Notes: generated by a model not told the origin, from the sequence alone. DNA of 64,000 nucleotides from Sapria himalayana (GCA_029783825.1 JAREIK010000801.1:11310391-11374390); one strand, 5' to 3'. Shown: positions 1 through 11,399, counted from the first letter of the stretch. Numbers and translations are program-made.

Positions 1-298
1 ACATATAGAATTCAATCACATGTTCTAAGAATACACAAAATATATAGGGATGTATTATGTCTCTCTTTTGGAGAAGATTAAATATGAGACTGATGTCATA
101 GTCTCTATTCATACAACTTATTAACTAATCGGTATATTTTGATCTTTAGCTCTATCTTCTCTTATTTTCAGATTTTTTTTTTATTGATTTGTTTTTCATT
201 GCTTACATTTTATAACTGGTAAGCCATAATGAAGATGCACTTTTAAATACGGGCTTTTTTACTATCTCATCTCTAAAACTGTGATTGTTTGATGCCAG
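1..298 (+). other. Probable intron upstream of the first visible exon
   Basis: AT-rich sequence without a recognisable coding segment. It ends in a pyrimidine-rich stretch and an AG at 297-298 directly before the first coding segment I recognise, so it reads as the 3' part of an intron. The rest of the gene, including its start, lies left of the window. Confidence 0.5.
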
Positions 299-546
299 GC
301 TGGAACAGGTTATTTTTCCTGTGGGGAGTGTTCCGAGAAACGAGATCCACATTTTCAGATTCTTCAGAAAGGCTTAATATTCCTAGTATGAATGGCTTGC
401 CGCTGAAAATTGAAAGTCTTGATAACCAACCACCTAATTTACTAACATCTCCAGTTCGACATGACACGGCTGATTCCAGATCTGGGACAAGTTTAGCGAC
501 TAGCAATTCATTGCTTGGCTCAGAAATCATATACCCCAGGGATCTG
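299..546 (+). CDS. Penultimate exon of an AIPP2/PAIPP2-like PHD-finger protein gene (partial)
   Basis: This open segment is bounded by a good acceptor (TGATGCCAG, ending at 298) and a donor (GATCTG/GTAATG, at 546/547). It begins with a split codon and is read in the frame whose second codon TGG starts at 301. Near its start it encodes WNRLFFLWGVFR. From memory of the family, an FFLWGVFR motif closes the SPOC-like domain of the plant AIPP2/PAIPP2 PHD proteins, which read histone marks and act with the EDM2/ASI1-type machinery on silencing and transcript polyadenylation. The remaining 70 or so residues are polar and low in conservation, as expected for the linker after that domain. The exon ends in phase 0, which matches the next exon. 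The PHD finger and most of the SPOC-like domain would lie upstream of the window. The family call rests on one motif here plus the C-terminal motifs in the last exon. Confidence 0.68.
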
Positions 547-1757
547 GTAATGTTTCCCTTCATCCATATCCTTAGATTAACAAAGCATGGATGTTAGCTT
601 TGGGAGTGTTCTATTAATGTTGTATTTTTGTTGTATTTATTATGTATTTCCACAATGAGGTAGATGGGCGTTTGTAGTAAACTGCAATGCAATTATAGAT
701 TTGTGTGTGCATGTGTGTTGACACATACTCACTTATCCATAGTTTTTTTTTTCCTTGTTTATTTATTTTTTATTTATTTTTTATTTTTTATTTTTTATTT
801 TTTTACTCACTTATCTATAGGTTATTAATCAAGTTGGCTTATGTATTTTTTATTTGTATTGTACTTTATAACTTTTATTTTTTTTTTGTTTTTTTTATTA
901 CAATATGGATGATATTGCCTAAATTGTTGTTTGCCCCATTTTAATTAATCTATTTAAAGGAGCGAGAATAGTATTTAGATGATTAATCATCTAAGATATT
1001 TTTGTGTTTCATGTATGTATTAAAGTTTATGCCTTCGTGTTCATATGAGGTTGTTAGATTTTGGGTTTGAAACTCATTTGATGTAGTTTCTTTGATTTTC
1101 GTAGATAAGGTTGTTGAGATATTAATCTTTTCTGGATAATACGTTCAAATGGGAGACTTGTGTGTTGGTTATGATCTTCATATAAAGGTATCTCTTGTAC
1201 AATTAGCACCACAACAAATGTACATATCAAGCGCTTACTATTAACAGTAGACGTACAATAGGTGTCAACAAATTGTCCATAGGAGGTACTCATAAAAACA
1301 TAGGCTCGCCTAACAATAGACACACATACTTTTAGTAGATGTGCAAAATATGTGTGAACTATTTGTAGTTGTAGTGCATGGTAGGTGCAAAACTTGCAAG
1401 GAGGGGGCCAGAAAAGTTATAATTTTGATGTGATATTTGTGAGAGACAAATTTATTGTTAATTATTTAAGGGAGCAATGATTTGGTGTCAGCACACATGT
1501 AAGAGATACTACAATGCACATATTGCAGGAAGAAAATACATAAGAGTGAGATGTTGATAATTATTTTCAGAGAGTAGGCTAAGGGTATTATATAATGGTG
1601 AGAGATACGTGTCAACTATTAGAATCATAAGGGGGTTTTCACAAAGTTTCAATATCATGATACTTATTAGAGAGAAATATACAATATTTCTTTATAAGGT
1701 AGTACTTTTTTCTCATTCTTTAAGTACTATCAATTTTGAATCTTTCTTTATTTGATT

Positions 1758-2036
1758 TTTTGATTATCAACTATGTAGCTAATAGTCATATTATATATAA
1801 CTATTTTTTAACTATATTTTCTTTTATTTGTTGTGTATAGTAATAATTAATGATAAGTTTTCAAAAATTATTTCTTATTATTTAGGTATTATTAGTTTTG
1901 TATCAATTTTTATTTAAGACTATTGATTTATCAACTATCGAGCTAATATTCATTTTACATATAGTTATTTTTTCAATTATATTTTCTTCTATTTATTATA
2001 TATTGTAATAATCAATGATAAGTTCTCAAAAATTAT
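1758..2036. repeat. Diverged tandem duplication, period about 160 bp
   Basis: The stretch 1758-1872 (ATCAACTATGTAGCTAATAG ... AATGATAAGTTTTCAAAAATTATT) recurs with scattered substitutions at 1919-2036 (ATCAACTATCGAGCTAATAT ... AATGATAAGTTCTCAAAAATTATT). It is intronic and AT-rich. It may be part of a decayed LTR or simply a local duplication. Confidence 0.6.
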
Positions 2037-2379
2037 TGGTTATGATAGTATTAAATTTATTATTTATTTTTTTCACGTATTTTATTTATTCATGATTATT
2101 CTATTTATTTTTTTGAAATTATTTTTTCATTCAATTCAATTTAAATTTTTTGTTCTCTACTTCTATTGATACTTATTTCAAGGATCATAAGATATTGATG
2201 AGGAGTTCTTTTAGGAATGAGTATGATGCATTTATATTTTTTCTTCTATGATAATATATCATACTACATTTTTGAATATTTTTAGTTTATTACTTGTATA
2301 TTTTTAATTTGGTTGCTAAATTCTTGTCAAGTTAATAATGATGGTTTATAATATTAAAAATATTTTTTCTCAAGTATGA

Positions 2380-2978
2380 GATATGTCTTTGAGAAAAATA
2401 TATTAGAATTTGCGGTGATGTATGTTAGATATGTATTTGTAAGGACTCATTTGTTGCACACTTATAAGAATTTATAGAGATTAGATTAGAGATAAATTTA
2501 AATATTGATATTTTTTATTTATATATATTTTATTTATTTGGTTTTTTTTAAGGAAATTTTTTAAAGAAAATAAAATTAGTTTAATGAAAATATACAAAAA
2601 GTTAAAAGCAAGAATATATTAGAGTGCTTGTTGGATAGTATATTATTTACTATATTTTGAAATTATTTGTCATAATTTATGCGTTGAAATATTTTGATAG
2701 AATTATGTTATAAAAAAAATAAATATTCAATTGAGATAGTATAAATATATATTTTTTTGGTTTGAGTGTTCCTAAGTGTTTTTAGGGAGATTTCGTATTA
2801 ATTGTATTGATATTTTTAGTTTTTCATATATTTTTTTTCTTTCTTTATTCTTTGATATGAGCATTCAATATGTAGGCTGCCTAATCATTTCGTCCTCTAT
2901 TTAAGGGGTTTTTGAGTTTTTTATTTTATAAAGTGTTGTTTGCTTTATTGCTTGCATATCTATGTGTAATATTTAACA
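2380..2978 (+). mobile_element. Probable 5' LTR remnant of copia element A
   Basis: The right edge is set by AACA at 2975-2978 followed at once by TGATATCAGAGC (2979-2990). This differs by one base from TGGTATCAGAGC, the usual primer-binding site of plant copia elements, which pairs with initiator Met-tRNA. A TATA-like CTATTTAAGG lies at 2898-2907, about 75 bases before the LTR edge, as expected for an LTR promoter. The left boundary is a guess, because no second LTR was found to compare with. Confidence 0.45.
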
Positions 2979-3870
2979 TGATATCAGAGCTTGTATGATG
3001 TACATTTGCAAAAGTGTCTATAAAAACATGGTTGAGCTCGTAGAGGTGCATGAAGTTGGGCATGTGGTAGTGCTTGTAGTTAGGTGGGTGGAGGTATGCA
3101 TGGTTGGGTGTTTGGATGTGTGTATAGTTGAGTGCGATGCTGCACGTGGTTATGTGCGTTGTGATTGGCATTGTGATGACTGACAAAATCGCTAGTTTAT
3201 TTCAAAAAAATAGAAGCAAAAAAAAATAGAGAGATTTCCTTTTTGGAGCAACTATAATTGTATAGCACATATGGATTATCACAATAAATTCAAAGTGTCC
3301 TAATCTTGTGTAATTACTAGTTATTTTACTCGTGCTCTTATTTTAGACTCATAAATTATGTATATAGTTGTAAACATTTATATAGGTGATATTTGTATTT
3401 TATTATCTATGTTTTTTTATTCTAAGAATATTATTATCGCCAATTAAAAATATTTGAAAGTCATTATCTATAGTATTATTTATCTCATTCTTTTTTTTTT
3501 TTTTGCTATGTTTATTTTTAATTACTTAGTTATTTATTTTTTATGAATTTTTTTTTCAAATAATTTAACTCTAAACATTGTATTTACTTGCATTGATGTT
3601 TAATTGTAGGGTCAACAAAATTTGAGAAATACTCTTTTTGGGATTTAAGAGGTTTGATTGTATATATATTTTTGATAGTAATATATATATATATATACAT
3701 ATATTCTCATCTTTAAGACTTATTACTGATCAAGTTGAAAATAATTTATATTTGTTTTAAGGGTATTTCAACCATAAAATGTATGACATATCATATAGGA
3801 ATGCTTACTAGAATTTCCTATCTTATATATCAGTCTAGACTGAGAAATGACCCATTTATTCTGATATACT

Positions 3871-3978
3871 AAGATATGGGGACCTAATAGAGATTTGATC
3901 ATAGAAGGATTTAAGTATTTGATCATATGTGTTGATTATTGTTCAAGATATACTTGGATATATTTTTCCTTGATAAAT
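3871..3978 (+). pseudogene. Copia integrase core fragment
   Basis: About 36 codons are open here and begin KIWGPNRD, followed by GFKYLIICVDYCSRYTWIYF. This corresponds to the conserved D-x-WGP and 'YF(I/L)-T-F-VDDYSRYTWVYF' block around the first catalytic aspartate of copia integrases. The aspartate of the WGP block is replaced by Lys, while the later Asp of CVDYCSRYTW is kept. The sequence around it is too decayed to follow. Confidence 0.75.
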
Positions 3979-5429
3979 TACATATATTTTATTTTTTAGA
4001 TTTTTTTACAAAATAATAAAAAAATAAATTAATAAAAAAAATAAAAAGTGATAATGTATTAAAAAATATATTAAATTAATTTAGTACATATGTATAAGAC
4101 ATGAGATTATACACAATTTTCTATGTTGACATATCATAATAAAATGAGATGAATGAACAAAAGCATAAAAATCTGATTGAGAAAGATCACACATTCCTAT
4201 TTGCAAAGAGTGCTTGAAACTTTTTTTGGGGAGAGACAGTTATAAATATAATTTAATTCATCAATTGAATGTTTTTGTCATTTTTTGATGCATGTTCTTT
4301 CAGATCCTATATTTTGGCGCGATGTTATTTATTTTCTCTTAAAGTTTTTATATGTATTAATTTTGTTCTTGATCATTCTGTAACACATGACAAACTGATA
4401 TTTAAGGCTTTAAGTTATATATTTTTTGGATATTCTAGTGCTTAAAGTGGATATAGCTATTTTTAACCAAAGATTGGTAGAGTGAATCCATGACTCGTTC
4501 TTTAATGAGCCTAGGAAGTGTACAAATCTATTTGTTACACCTGAATCCATTATTCTTTCTTTGTTACTTATAACTCTTTATCAAATATCAATTGGTAGAG
4601 AGAGTCATCCAATGGTTACAATTAATCATGTTAGTATTGAATATGTTTTTAATCATATAGAGTTATCATACTTATCAATAAATTCAAATCATAAAATCTA
4701 AATAAAGTTAGTGTTCTCGAGTAAGGGGATCTCATTTAAGTGCAAATGTAGTATTGTAGGAGTCGGCACCAGTATAGACTCATATTGAGTCAACAACCAG
4801 GACACTCGACTCCCCAAGTCTTTGCGTCTATATCAAAAAAGAAAGACATGCTCAACATGCTAATATTAGAGATGATCCTATTGAGAGCCCCAATGATTCT
4901 GCACTCTATAGCAAGTCTCAAATTTTGATATTTGATTGTTCTCCAGAGTAGACATATGAGTTGTACTCAATATTTAATTTCAATAGTTTTGTTATATTTA
5001 TATCTTGTTCATTCTTTTATTTTTTTTATTATGTATTTTGATAGTACTAACAAATTCAAGTCATTTTCTGAAGCATTATCTCTTTGAGGATGATGTCAAA
5101 TTATAATAAATGAGATATATGTCATTCATTCTAATTTGACTTGTAAATTAATATCTCGACTTTTAGAAAGTTTTTTTGTTGGTTGTAAGTGAGTATTCAT
5201 TGTGAATATATATTTAAATAATAAGATATATTACTTTAACGTGAGATTTGTAGTGACTGAATATATTCGAATATTAGTGTAAACTATTAAGATATTTATT
5301 CTCTATTGGTCAAAATAATATTATTATGTATTCTCATTTTTTAGTCATATTTTAGAGTTATAAGATATACTAACTAGATGTGAAGAATATATTTCATCAT
5401 CATGAGTTTGAGGAGGTGATATATATAGA

Positions 5430-5554
5430 GCAACTACTAAGGCTTTGAGCCCTAAGTCTGGTGTAATTTATAAATTGTGAAAGGTATTGTATGACTTGAA
5501 GCAATCACTTGGTGTTTGGTCTGTTATATAGTTACATGCAATTACTTTGTTTGT
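5430..5554 (+). pseudogene. Copia reverse transcriptase, first part (upstream of the hAT insertion)
   Basis: The segment reads VIYKL-KVLYDLKQSLGVW, matching the copia RT motif V-YKLKKALYGLKQAPRAW, with one in-frame stop in place of a Lys. It continues to within a few bases of the left target duplication of the hAT. The rest of the RT resumes at 10727, on the other side of the hAT. Confidence 0.75.
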
Positions 5555-5562
5555 ATTACACT
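5555..5562. repeat. Left 8-bp target-site duplication of the 5.16-kb hAT
   Basis: ATTACACT lies immediately before the left terminus of the hAT at 5563. The same eight bases follow its right terminus at 10719-10726. An 8-bp duplication is the standard hAT insertion footprint. Confidence 0.9.
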
Positions 5563-5764
5563 TATAGGTGGTAAGTGGGCTGGACAACCCAAGCACGACT
5601 TGATTGAGTTGTACCTGGCTCGGCATGACACGGTCCCGAACCATGCCTCGATTCGGGCCGTTCCGGCCAGAGGCCAGGTTCGTGCCTTGTTGGACTAGGG
5701 GGTGTCGGGCCTCGTGTCAGGCCATGCACGACCTAGTTGCCTGGCCTAAATGCATGGTCTAGCA

Positions 5765-6165
5765 TAAGGTGTCAAACGGGCCGGCCCGGCACGACACGGC
5801 CTGTTTTTCACGAGCACGACGATGCTACCGTGCCGTGCCCGGCACGGTTTAAAAAAACCGGGCCCGGCACGGCCCGCAGGCACGACGGGCCGTGCCGTGC
5901 CTCGCCTAGCCCGCTCGGGCAAACTTGTCCGAGCGGTTCGGGAAATGGGGACCGCGGGTTGGGTCGAATTTGACCCGACCCGCGGTCTTTTTTTGCGGGA
6001 GGGGAGGCATGCGGTTTGCCGTGCCGGTTTGCCGTGCCAGGGGCCGATCCGTGCCTGGCCAGGCACGGCACGGCACGGTTCGTGCCAAAGCCGGGCACGG
6101 CACGGGCTCGGGCACGGATTTTATTCGTGCCGGGCCGGGCCGGCCTGGCACGGTTGACACCTCTA
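5765..6165. mobile_element. GC-rich non-autonomous hAT element (401 bp)
   Basis: It starts TAAGGTGTCAAACGGGCC and ends GGTTGACACCTCTA. It is flanked by a perfect 8-bp duplication GTCTAGCA (5757-5764 and 6166-6173). Its body consists largely of the words GGCACGG and CCGTGCC in both orientations, giving strong fold-back potential. Open frames of about 100 codons on both strands are a by-product of the high GC content and do not look like genes. It lies inside the left subterminal zone of the larger hAT and shares its terminal sequence, so it could have been mobilised by the same transposase family. Confidence 0.92.
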
Positions 6166-6488
6166 GTCTAGCAACACGGGCTCCTATCATGCCTCGGAAC
6201 TTGGGCTAGTTTTGGGTGGGGTCTGATTAAACCACGCCTGACTTGCCCATTATTTTAAAAAAAAACAATAATTTATATATAAAAAAAGCCTTTTACCTTG
6301 TACACATGTAGCATTTTCTTAATAAATCCACTACGTGGTTGGATGAGAGGCATCATTGTGGTATAGTTTAGCTGCATGTGAATGCGTGTGCCTCTTCTCC
6401 CTAGTGAGGCCCAAACAATGACCGAACTAAAATGCTGAATATTTTAGAATCTGCTTCAAACCCTTTGGTAGTTTGGTTTGGGCGATTC

Positions 6489-6991
6489 TAGAGGTGTCGA
6501 ACATGCCGGGCTAGGCCAGGCTGGTTTTAGGCTGCCCAATCAGGCTACCGTGATGGGCTAGGCACAGTTCAGTGGAGGTCAGGCCCGACACAAGCCCGCG
6601 ACCTGAAAATTGTTGGGTTCAGCTTGGTATAGTCTGGTTCGAGTCAGACCGTAACCTTAATTTTTTTAAAAATTAGGGTTTCAGCGGTGTGCCGCCACGT
6701 CGATGTCGCCCTTTCGGGGGCTCGGCAAGCCTTCTCCATCAGTGTCAACTTGTTGTGACCACGCTCGATGTGTGGTCATGCGTGCCGTCCCCACGTGCCA
6801 GGCATTTGTGCCATGCCTGGCACGACATGTGGGCCAAAATCCCTCGGCCCGGCATGACACGACTGGTGCCGAGGGCAAGCTTGGCACGTGCACGAGCATG
6901 GGTCATTCTTGTGCTGTGCCGGGCCAAGCATGGTCTAACCGTGCCGTGTTTCATGGCGGTTCGGCTCATCCCGACCCGTTTGATACCTCTA
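6489..6991. mobile_element. GC-rich non-autonomous hAT element (503 bp)
   Basis: It starts TAGAGGTGTCGAAC and ends CGTTTGATACCTCTA. The left flank is GGCGATTC (6481-6488). The right flank, after removing the element inserted at its end, reads GG (6992-6993) plus TGATCC (7569-7574), that is GGTGATCC, a 6/8 match, as expected for an old duplication. The core carries an A/T block followed by AGGGTTTCAGCG, which relates it to the copy at 30225-30575. Confidence 0.8.
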
Positions 6992-6993
6992 GG

Positions 6994-7560
6994 TAGAGGT
7001 GTCAATCGGCTCGACCCGGCACGAGGCACGACATGATTCGGCCGTGCTAGGGCTGGCCCGACATGGAAATTTCTCATGCCCGGGCTCGTGCTGTGCCGTG
7101 CCGTGCCGAGCCCAATCGGGCCTCGTGCCGTGCCTGGCCCATCACGGTACCGTGGCCCATTGGCACGGTACCATGCCGAAATTAATTTTTTTTTTTAAAT
7201 TAGGGTTATGGGGGTGCCGAAATCCTGATTTTTTTTAAATTTTGGTTTCGGGCGCGCCGAAATCCTAATTTTTTTAATTAGGGGTTCGGGCGCGTCGAAA
7301 CACTAATTTTTTTTAATTAGGGGTTGGCGTGACGGCGCGCGTCAAACCCCTAATTTTTATTAATTTAGGGTTCGGCCCGACCGGGCCGAACTCGGCAGAT
7401 CGTGCCGCGGGCTCATGCCAGGCTGAACCCCCACAAAATCATGCTGGGCCAAGCACGACACGGTACAGTAACTGTGTCGTTCCTGGCCCGACACGAAAGC
7501 ATGGTCGGGCCTGAAAAAAATAGGCCGGGCTGACCCGACACGTCCCTTTTAACACCTCTA
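6994..7560. mobile_element. GC-rich non-autonomous hAT element (567 bp) inserted at the end of its neighbour
   Basis: It starts TAGAGGTGTCAATCGG and ends CTTTTAACACCTCTA. The 8-bp flanks are CCTCTAGG (6986-6993) and CTTCTAGG (7561-7568), 7/8 identical; the left copy overlaps the terminal bases of the element at 6489-6991. The middle (about 7175-7375) is a tandem array of four to five units that contain A/T hairpins such as CCTAATTTTTTTAATTAGG followed by GGGCGCGCCGAAA-like sequence. No gene is present. Confidence 0.88.
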
Positions 7561-7728
7561 CTTCTAGGTGATCCACTGTTTGGTTCTAATGATAAAAAAA
7601 AATAGTTTGCATCTAGGCCATTGGATGCACTTCCAATGATTAGGGCATAAGATTCGATGACTTTCAGGTTTCTTCCCTAATTAATTAATAAAAAAAATCC
7701 AAAAAATAAAAAAAATATTTTTTAAAAT

Positions 7729-7750
7729 TATATATATATATATATATATA
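7729..7750. repeat. (TA)n microsatellite
   Basis: About eleven TA units inside the 5.16-kb hAT, followed by the CT-rich stretch upstream of the transposase remnant. Confidence 0.9.
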
Positions 7751-8099
7751 TGATATTCGACTCTTTTCAATCTCACCTCAAAGTCTTAAGTTTACTTTCA
7801 CACTTGCTTTCCTCTCTCGCTCTCTCTTCTCTCTATCATCTTATCTCTCCATCTCCTCTTAGTTTGGCTTCGGATTCAATCTTGGGTGTTGTGTGGACTA
7901 CAATGCAATGTAGCTTTGAGAAAAAAATTAGGTGTATTCAGGGGTGGGCTTTGACTTTTTTCTATCTTATCCTATCCATAAATGGATATTATGTTTTAAT
8001 TTTTATTTAGTTTTTTAATTTAATTAATATCAAATTATTATTATTTTAGAAATTAGAATATAATTGAAAAACTAAAAAAAAATTAGAAATGAAAAATAG

Positions 8100-9615
8100 T
8101 GAATTTATTGATAATGAAATTAATATTAATGTGGTCATAAATAATATTGATAATGTGAATTATACATAAATGTCTGAGGTTGAAATCATATTTTTTTTTA
8201 TGATCTCGTCCCAAACTCAAACATTTAAAAAATAAAAAAATTAGAAGAATATAAGTAGTTTGGACTTATTTTTAACATAATACAAAATAATAATATTTGA
8301 GGTATCAAAAAATTTGATGTATTAAAAATAATGTATGAGACTTGATACTTAAACAAGCATGCTGATCATTGTACCAAAAAATATGATATATTAGATCCTA
8401 GGCAAATTCAACTGTGCGGCGGAGTTTTTGAGGTTGAATTCTAGTTTAGTTTTTATGTTAATCCTCTTCATATATCGCAACAAGTTAGGGAGGAAAGACA
8501 TGATCAAACTGATCATTATGATGAGTCTTCTAATTAATATTTTGGAAGATTAAGGATAGTCAGTATCATGTAGATCTATTTTCAGTCTGCATAACATATA
8601 ATTCCTATGTCAACATGTTTAAAAGACATACTAAAATTTTATAAGTTAAAAAAATAAATAATAACTAATGAATTTAAGGAATATAGTAGCATGGTATCTG
8701 TGACGTCTGATATTTGGACTAATCGACACGATACATCTTTTGTATATCTCACCATCACTACGTAGATTCTAAATAGATACTAAATAAAAAGATATTAGGA
8801 TTTTTAAAGATTCTTAATCCTTATGATGATCCGACCATTAGAGACGTGTCATTAGAGAATATAATATTTAAAATAAATATATAATTTTATATTTGATAAT
8901 GTATCTAATAATAAAGTAACTATTAAGATGTTTGTTAGGACAATTAGAGATGTCATTAGGAGAAATTTTTTATGCTAGATACATGTGTCACATCATTACT
9001 CTTATTGTAGAACTGAGGATTAACGTTGTTTTTCTTGTTTTAAAAAAAATATAACTTACTAAAATATTTTCAGATGCCTAACAGACAATAAGAATTTAGT
9101 AGTTTCTATTTATCTACTAGTTTAAAAAAGAAGAAATTTCAAACAGATATGAGATATTATTAGAATTACACATACATGATGTTGTTGTCATGTGTTGGAT
9201 ATTAACACGTGATATTTGACTATGTTAATATTAAAAATAATACATTTATTATTAACGATAAAGATTGGGACATAATAATTTTCATTTATAAAATTCCTAA
9301 ATATTTTTTATGATATGATGAACATGTATTCGTCAGTTTATACATTCATCACTTATATAGTATTCAGGTGCATATGCAATATTAGTGATATGTTTAGTAA
9401 GTTTAAAGATGACTTCATATTTAGTAAAATAATTTTTCAGATGGAAATCATTTACTTAAAGTATTGGTTCATTATTTTATCTCTTTATTATTTGGCTGCC
9501 TGCATAAATCATATGATTTAGGTGGAAGTGGTAGAAAATATTTTGACATACATATTTTCGTGCATGAACCAAAAATATTAAACCGAAGAGTTTATTCATA
9601 ATAAGTTGATTGAGT

Positions 9616-9647
<32 letters not shown>

Positions 9648-10140
9648 TACTATGACATTAGGTATGATGGTAGTTGTAATCAGGCTTTGAGTATGAACAT
9701 GGACATCTTATTCAGAGATGATTTTTTATTCAGTTAGTGAGTAGGAAATGATGGGGTGAACCGTCGAATATGAGGTATTTGACACCGATTACTGTTTATT
9801 CCTATCACATAATGATAATAAGAATCTTGATATTTTATAAATTTTAAAATCATATTAGTCAACCTACCCCATGATTTCTAAGATGAAATGAGATTTATTC
9901 ATTTCTTATATATTGAGCGTAGCATCATAGTTTATTTTCTGTGTTCTAGTCAATATGATTTTGGATAAGAGATCGAGATTGTAGCTAGATATCATTTAGG
10001 CACTAGCGTGCATGAAAGATTAAGATAATTTGAGGTTGAGGATCTATGATCATGTTGGAACAAGAACAGAGAAGTTGTTGGTAGATGATGACTCGTAACA
10101 CTTTGAGGAGATTGAGCTCACTGCTAGTGATTATATCTAA
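8100..10140 (+). pseudogene. hAT transposase, degenerate
   Basis: Domains appear in the right order on the plus strand, in shifting frames. A BED zinc-finger end (LNKHADHC) is at about 8350-8375. The start of the RNase H-like core is SDIWTNRHDTSFVYLTITT at 8706-8762. A second core motif FDNVSNNK is near 8890-8915. The DUF4413-like segment, ending KYWFIILSLYYLAACINHM, occupies about 9250-9521 and is the longest intact piece (68 codons from 9315). The C-terminal hATC dimerisation domain is at about 9836-10025, with LDIL, YPMISKM, LDKRSRL and ALACMKD. These match the order in plant Ac/Tam3-type transposases. Many stops and frameshifts exclude function. The enzyme would have bound the element ends and cut DNA in the nucleus. 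Confidence 0.88.
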
Positions 10141-10718
10141 TATTTATGCGATAATGATCAGTTGCATACTTACATCGATTAGTATTGATGAGCTTACATG
10201 TCACATTATTATGATTGTTGATTTTTATTTTATGTTCTGGTAAGTTGTGGCGTATTTTTTTTTTTGATTGGATTGGATAATGATTGAATATTTTATATTT
10301 ATCAATCTATTTTATTGATTATTAAACTTTGTCATTTGTGATTTGTGTTAATAATTTTTTTTTGTGATTTATGTTTAATAAAAAAATAATATAATATTGG
10401 AACTCATACTTGGTAGCTTAAATTTTGAAATATGTGAAAAAAAAAAATTAAAATCATTAATCCTTAATCGAGGGGGCCCATGGGGGTGAGTCGAGTCAAT
10501 TTCGGACTCTCGGTGACCGGTCGACCTAGTCGGCTAGTTCTATTCTAGGCTTCTAGTAGCTAGGATGGCATATTCAGGCCAACTTGAATTGACCTGGCAT
10601 GGCCTTGCATGACCATGCACGACTCGACTTGATCTGGCTAGTCTCGGGCCAGACGGGCCATGCCGTGCTCGTCATTATCCAATCATGCTGGCATGATACG
10701 ACATGTTTGACACCTCTA

Positions 10719-10726
10719 ATTACACT
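10719..10726. repeat. Right 8-bp target-site duplication of the 5.16-kb hAT
   Basis: ATTACACT, identical to 5555-5562. The following bases resume the copia RT. Confidence 0.9.
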
Positions 10727-10872
10727 ATTGTGCTACTTCTTTTTATTTATTTTTTCTAGTAGACTTGGTGACATAATAATTTTGCTTATTGTCTATATGG
10801 ATAAAATACTAAATACAAGAGATGATGAATTGAGAATCATCTTATTTAAGGAATACTTTCAAAGATAATTTT
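10727..10872 (+). pseudogene. Copia reverse transcriptase, second part (catalytic block)
   Basis: The segment reads GDIIILLIVYMDKIL, followed by DDELRIILFKEYF. It corresponds to the copia motif G-ILLLYVDDMLI and the following -L---L---FEMKDLG. The catalytic YVDD has become YMDK, so the enzyme is dead. It continues the RT fragment that ends at 5554 once the intervening hAT is removed. Confidence 0.8.
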
Positions 10873-10883
10873 AGGTAAATGAC

Positions 10884-11374
10884 TAGAGGTGTCCACCAGG
10901 CCGGGCCGGGCCGTCCCGTTCTGCACGAGGCATGACACGATTTGGCCTTGCCTGGGTAGGCCCGACACGGAATTTTCCATGCCTGCTCATGCTGAGCGAC
11001 CATGTCACCAATCATGTCGTGCCGTGTCGAGGCCAACCGGGCCTCTTGCCTGGCCCGACACGGTACCATGGCCTATTGGCATGGTACCTCGGTACGAGCC
11101 GAGAAACTTAATTTTTTTTAAAATTAGGGTTTTCGGCGGCGCGATGGCGTGCAGCTAAACCCCTAATTTTTTTAAATTAGGGGTTCAGCCCGACCGGCGC
11201 TGATTCTTTGCCGATTCGTGCCGCTGGCCCGTGTCGGGCTAATCTTCACAGAATTGTGCCGGGCTTGGCGAGGCACAGTATAGTAACCATGCCGTGTTTG
11301 GCCCAGCACGAAAGCACGGTCGGGATGGCTAAAAATGAGCTGGGCCGCCTGACATGTTTCGTTTGACATCTCAA
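10884..11374. mobile_element. GC-rich non-autonomous hAT element (about 491 bp)
   Basis: It starts TAGAGGTGTCCACC and ends GTTTGACATCTCAA. The proposed flanks are TAAATGAC (10876-10883) and CAAATAAC (11375-11382), 6/8 identical. It shares the A/T hairpin plus AGGGTTTTCGGCGG core with the element at 6994-7560. It interrupts copia element A between the RT catalytic block and the next copia motif. Confidence 0.8.
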
Positions 11375-11399
11375 CAAATAACTTTGTGATGCTTAGATT

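Larger units (their letters stand above)
5563..10718 (+). mobile_element. hAT-superfamily DNA transposon, 5.16 kb, formerly autonomous
   Basis: The left end is TATAGGTGGTAAGTGGGCTGG. The right end, read inward on the other strand, is TAGAGGTGTCAAACATG. Both are variants of the TAGAGGTGTCAA terminus shared with the small GC-rich elements nearby. A perfect 8-bp duplication ATTACACT flanks it. Inside are GC-rich subterminal zones (5563-5764 and about 10460-10718), three nested small elements (5765-6165, 6489-6991, 6994-7560), a CT-rich stretch at 7790-7865 that could be a leader of the transposase gene, and a degenerate plus-strand transposase (about 8100-10140). It sits in the RT domain of copia element A, so it is younger than that copy. 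It is older than the three elements inside it. Confidence 0.9.

Noticed and set aside
273..563. Minus-strand frame of 96 codons opposite the first exon
   Set aside because: It is the shadow of the plus-strand AIPP2-like exon, which has splice sites and a family motif.
705..944. Phe/Tyr-rich 79-codon frame
   Set aside because: It is a translation of T-rich intronic sequence with repeated TTTATTTTTTA words.
5737..7238. Many Arg/Pro/Ala-rich open frames of 70-115 codons on both strands
   Set aside because: They coincide with the GC-rich hAT elements, overlap on both strands, and consist of translations of GGCACGG/CCGTGCC words. Lack of stops follows from high GC.
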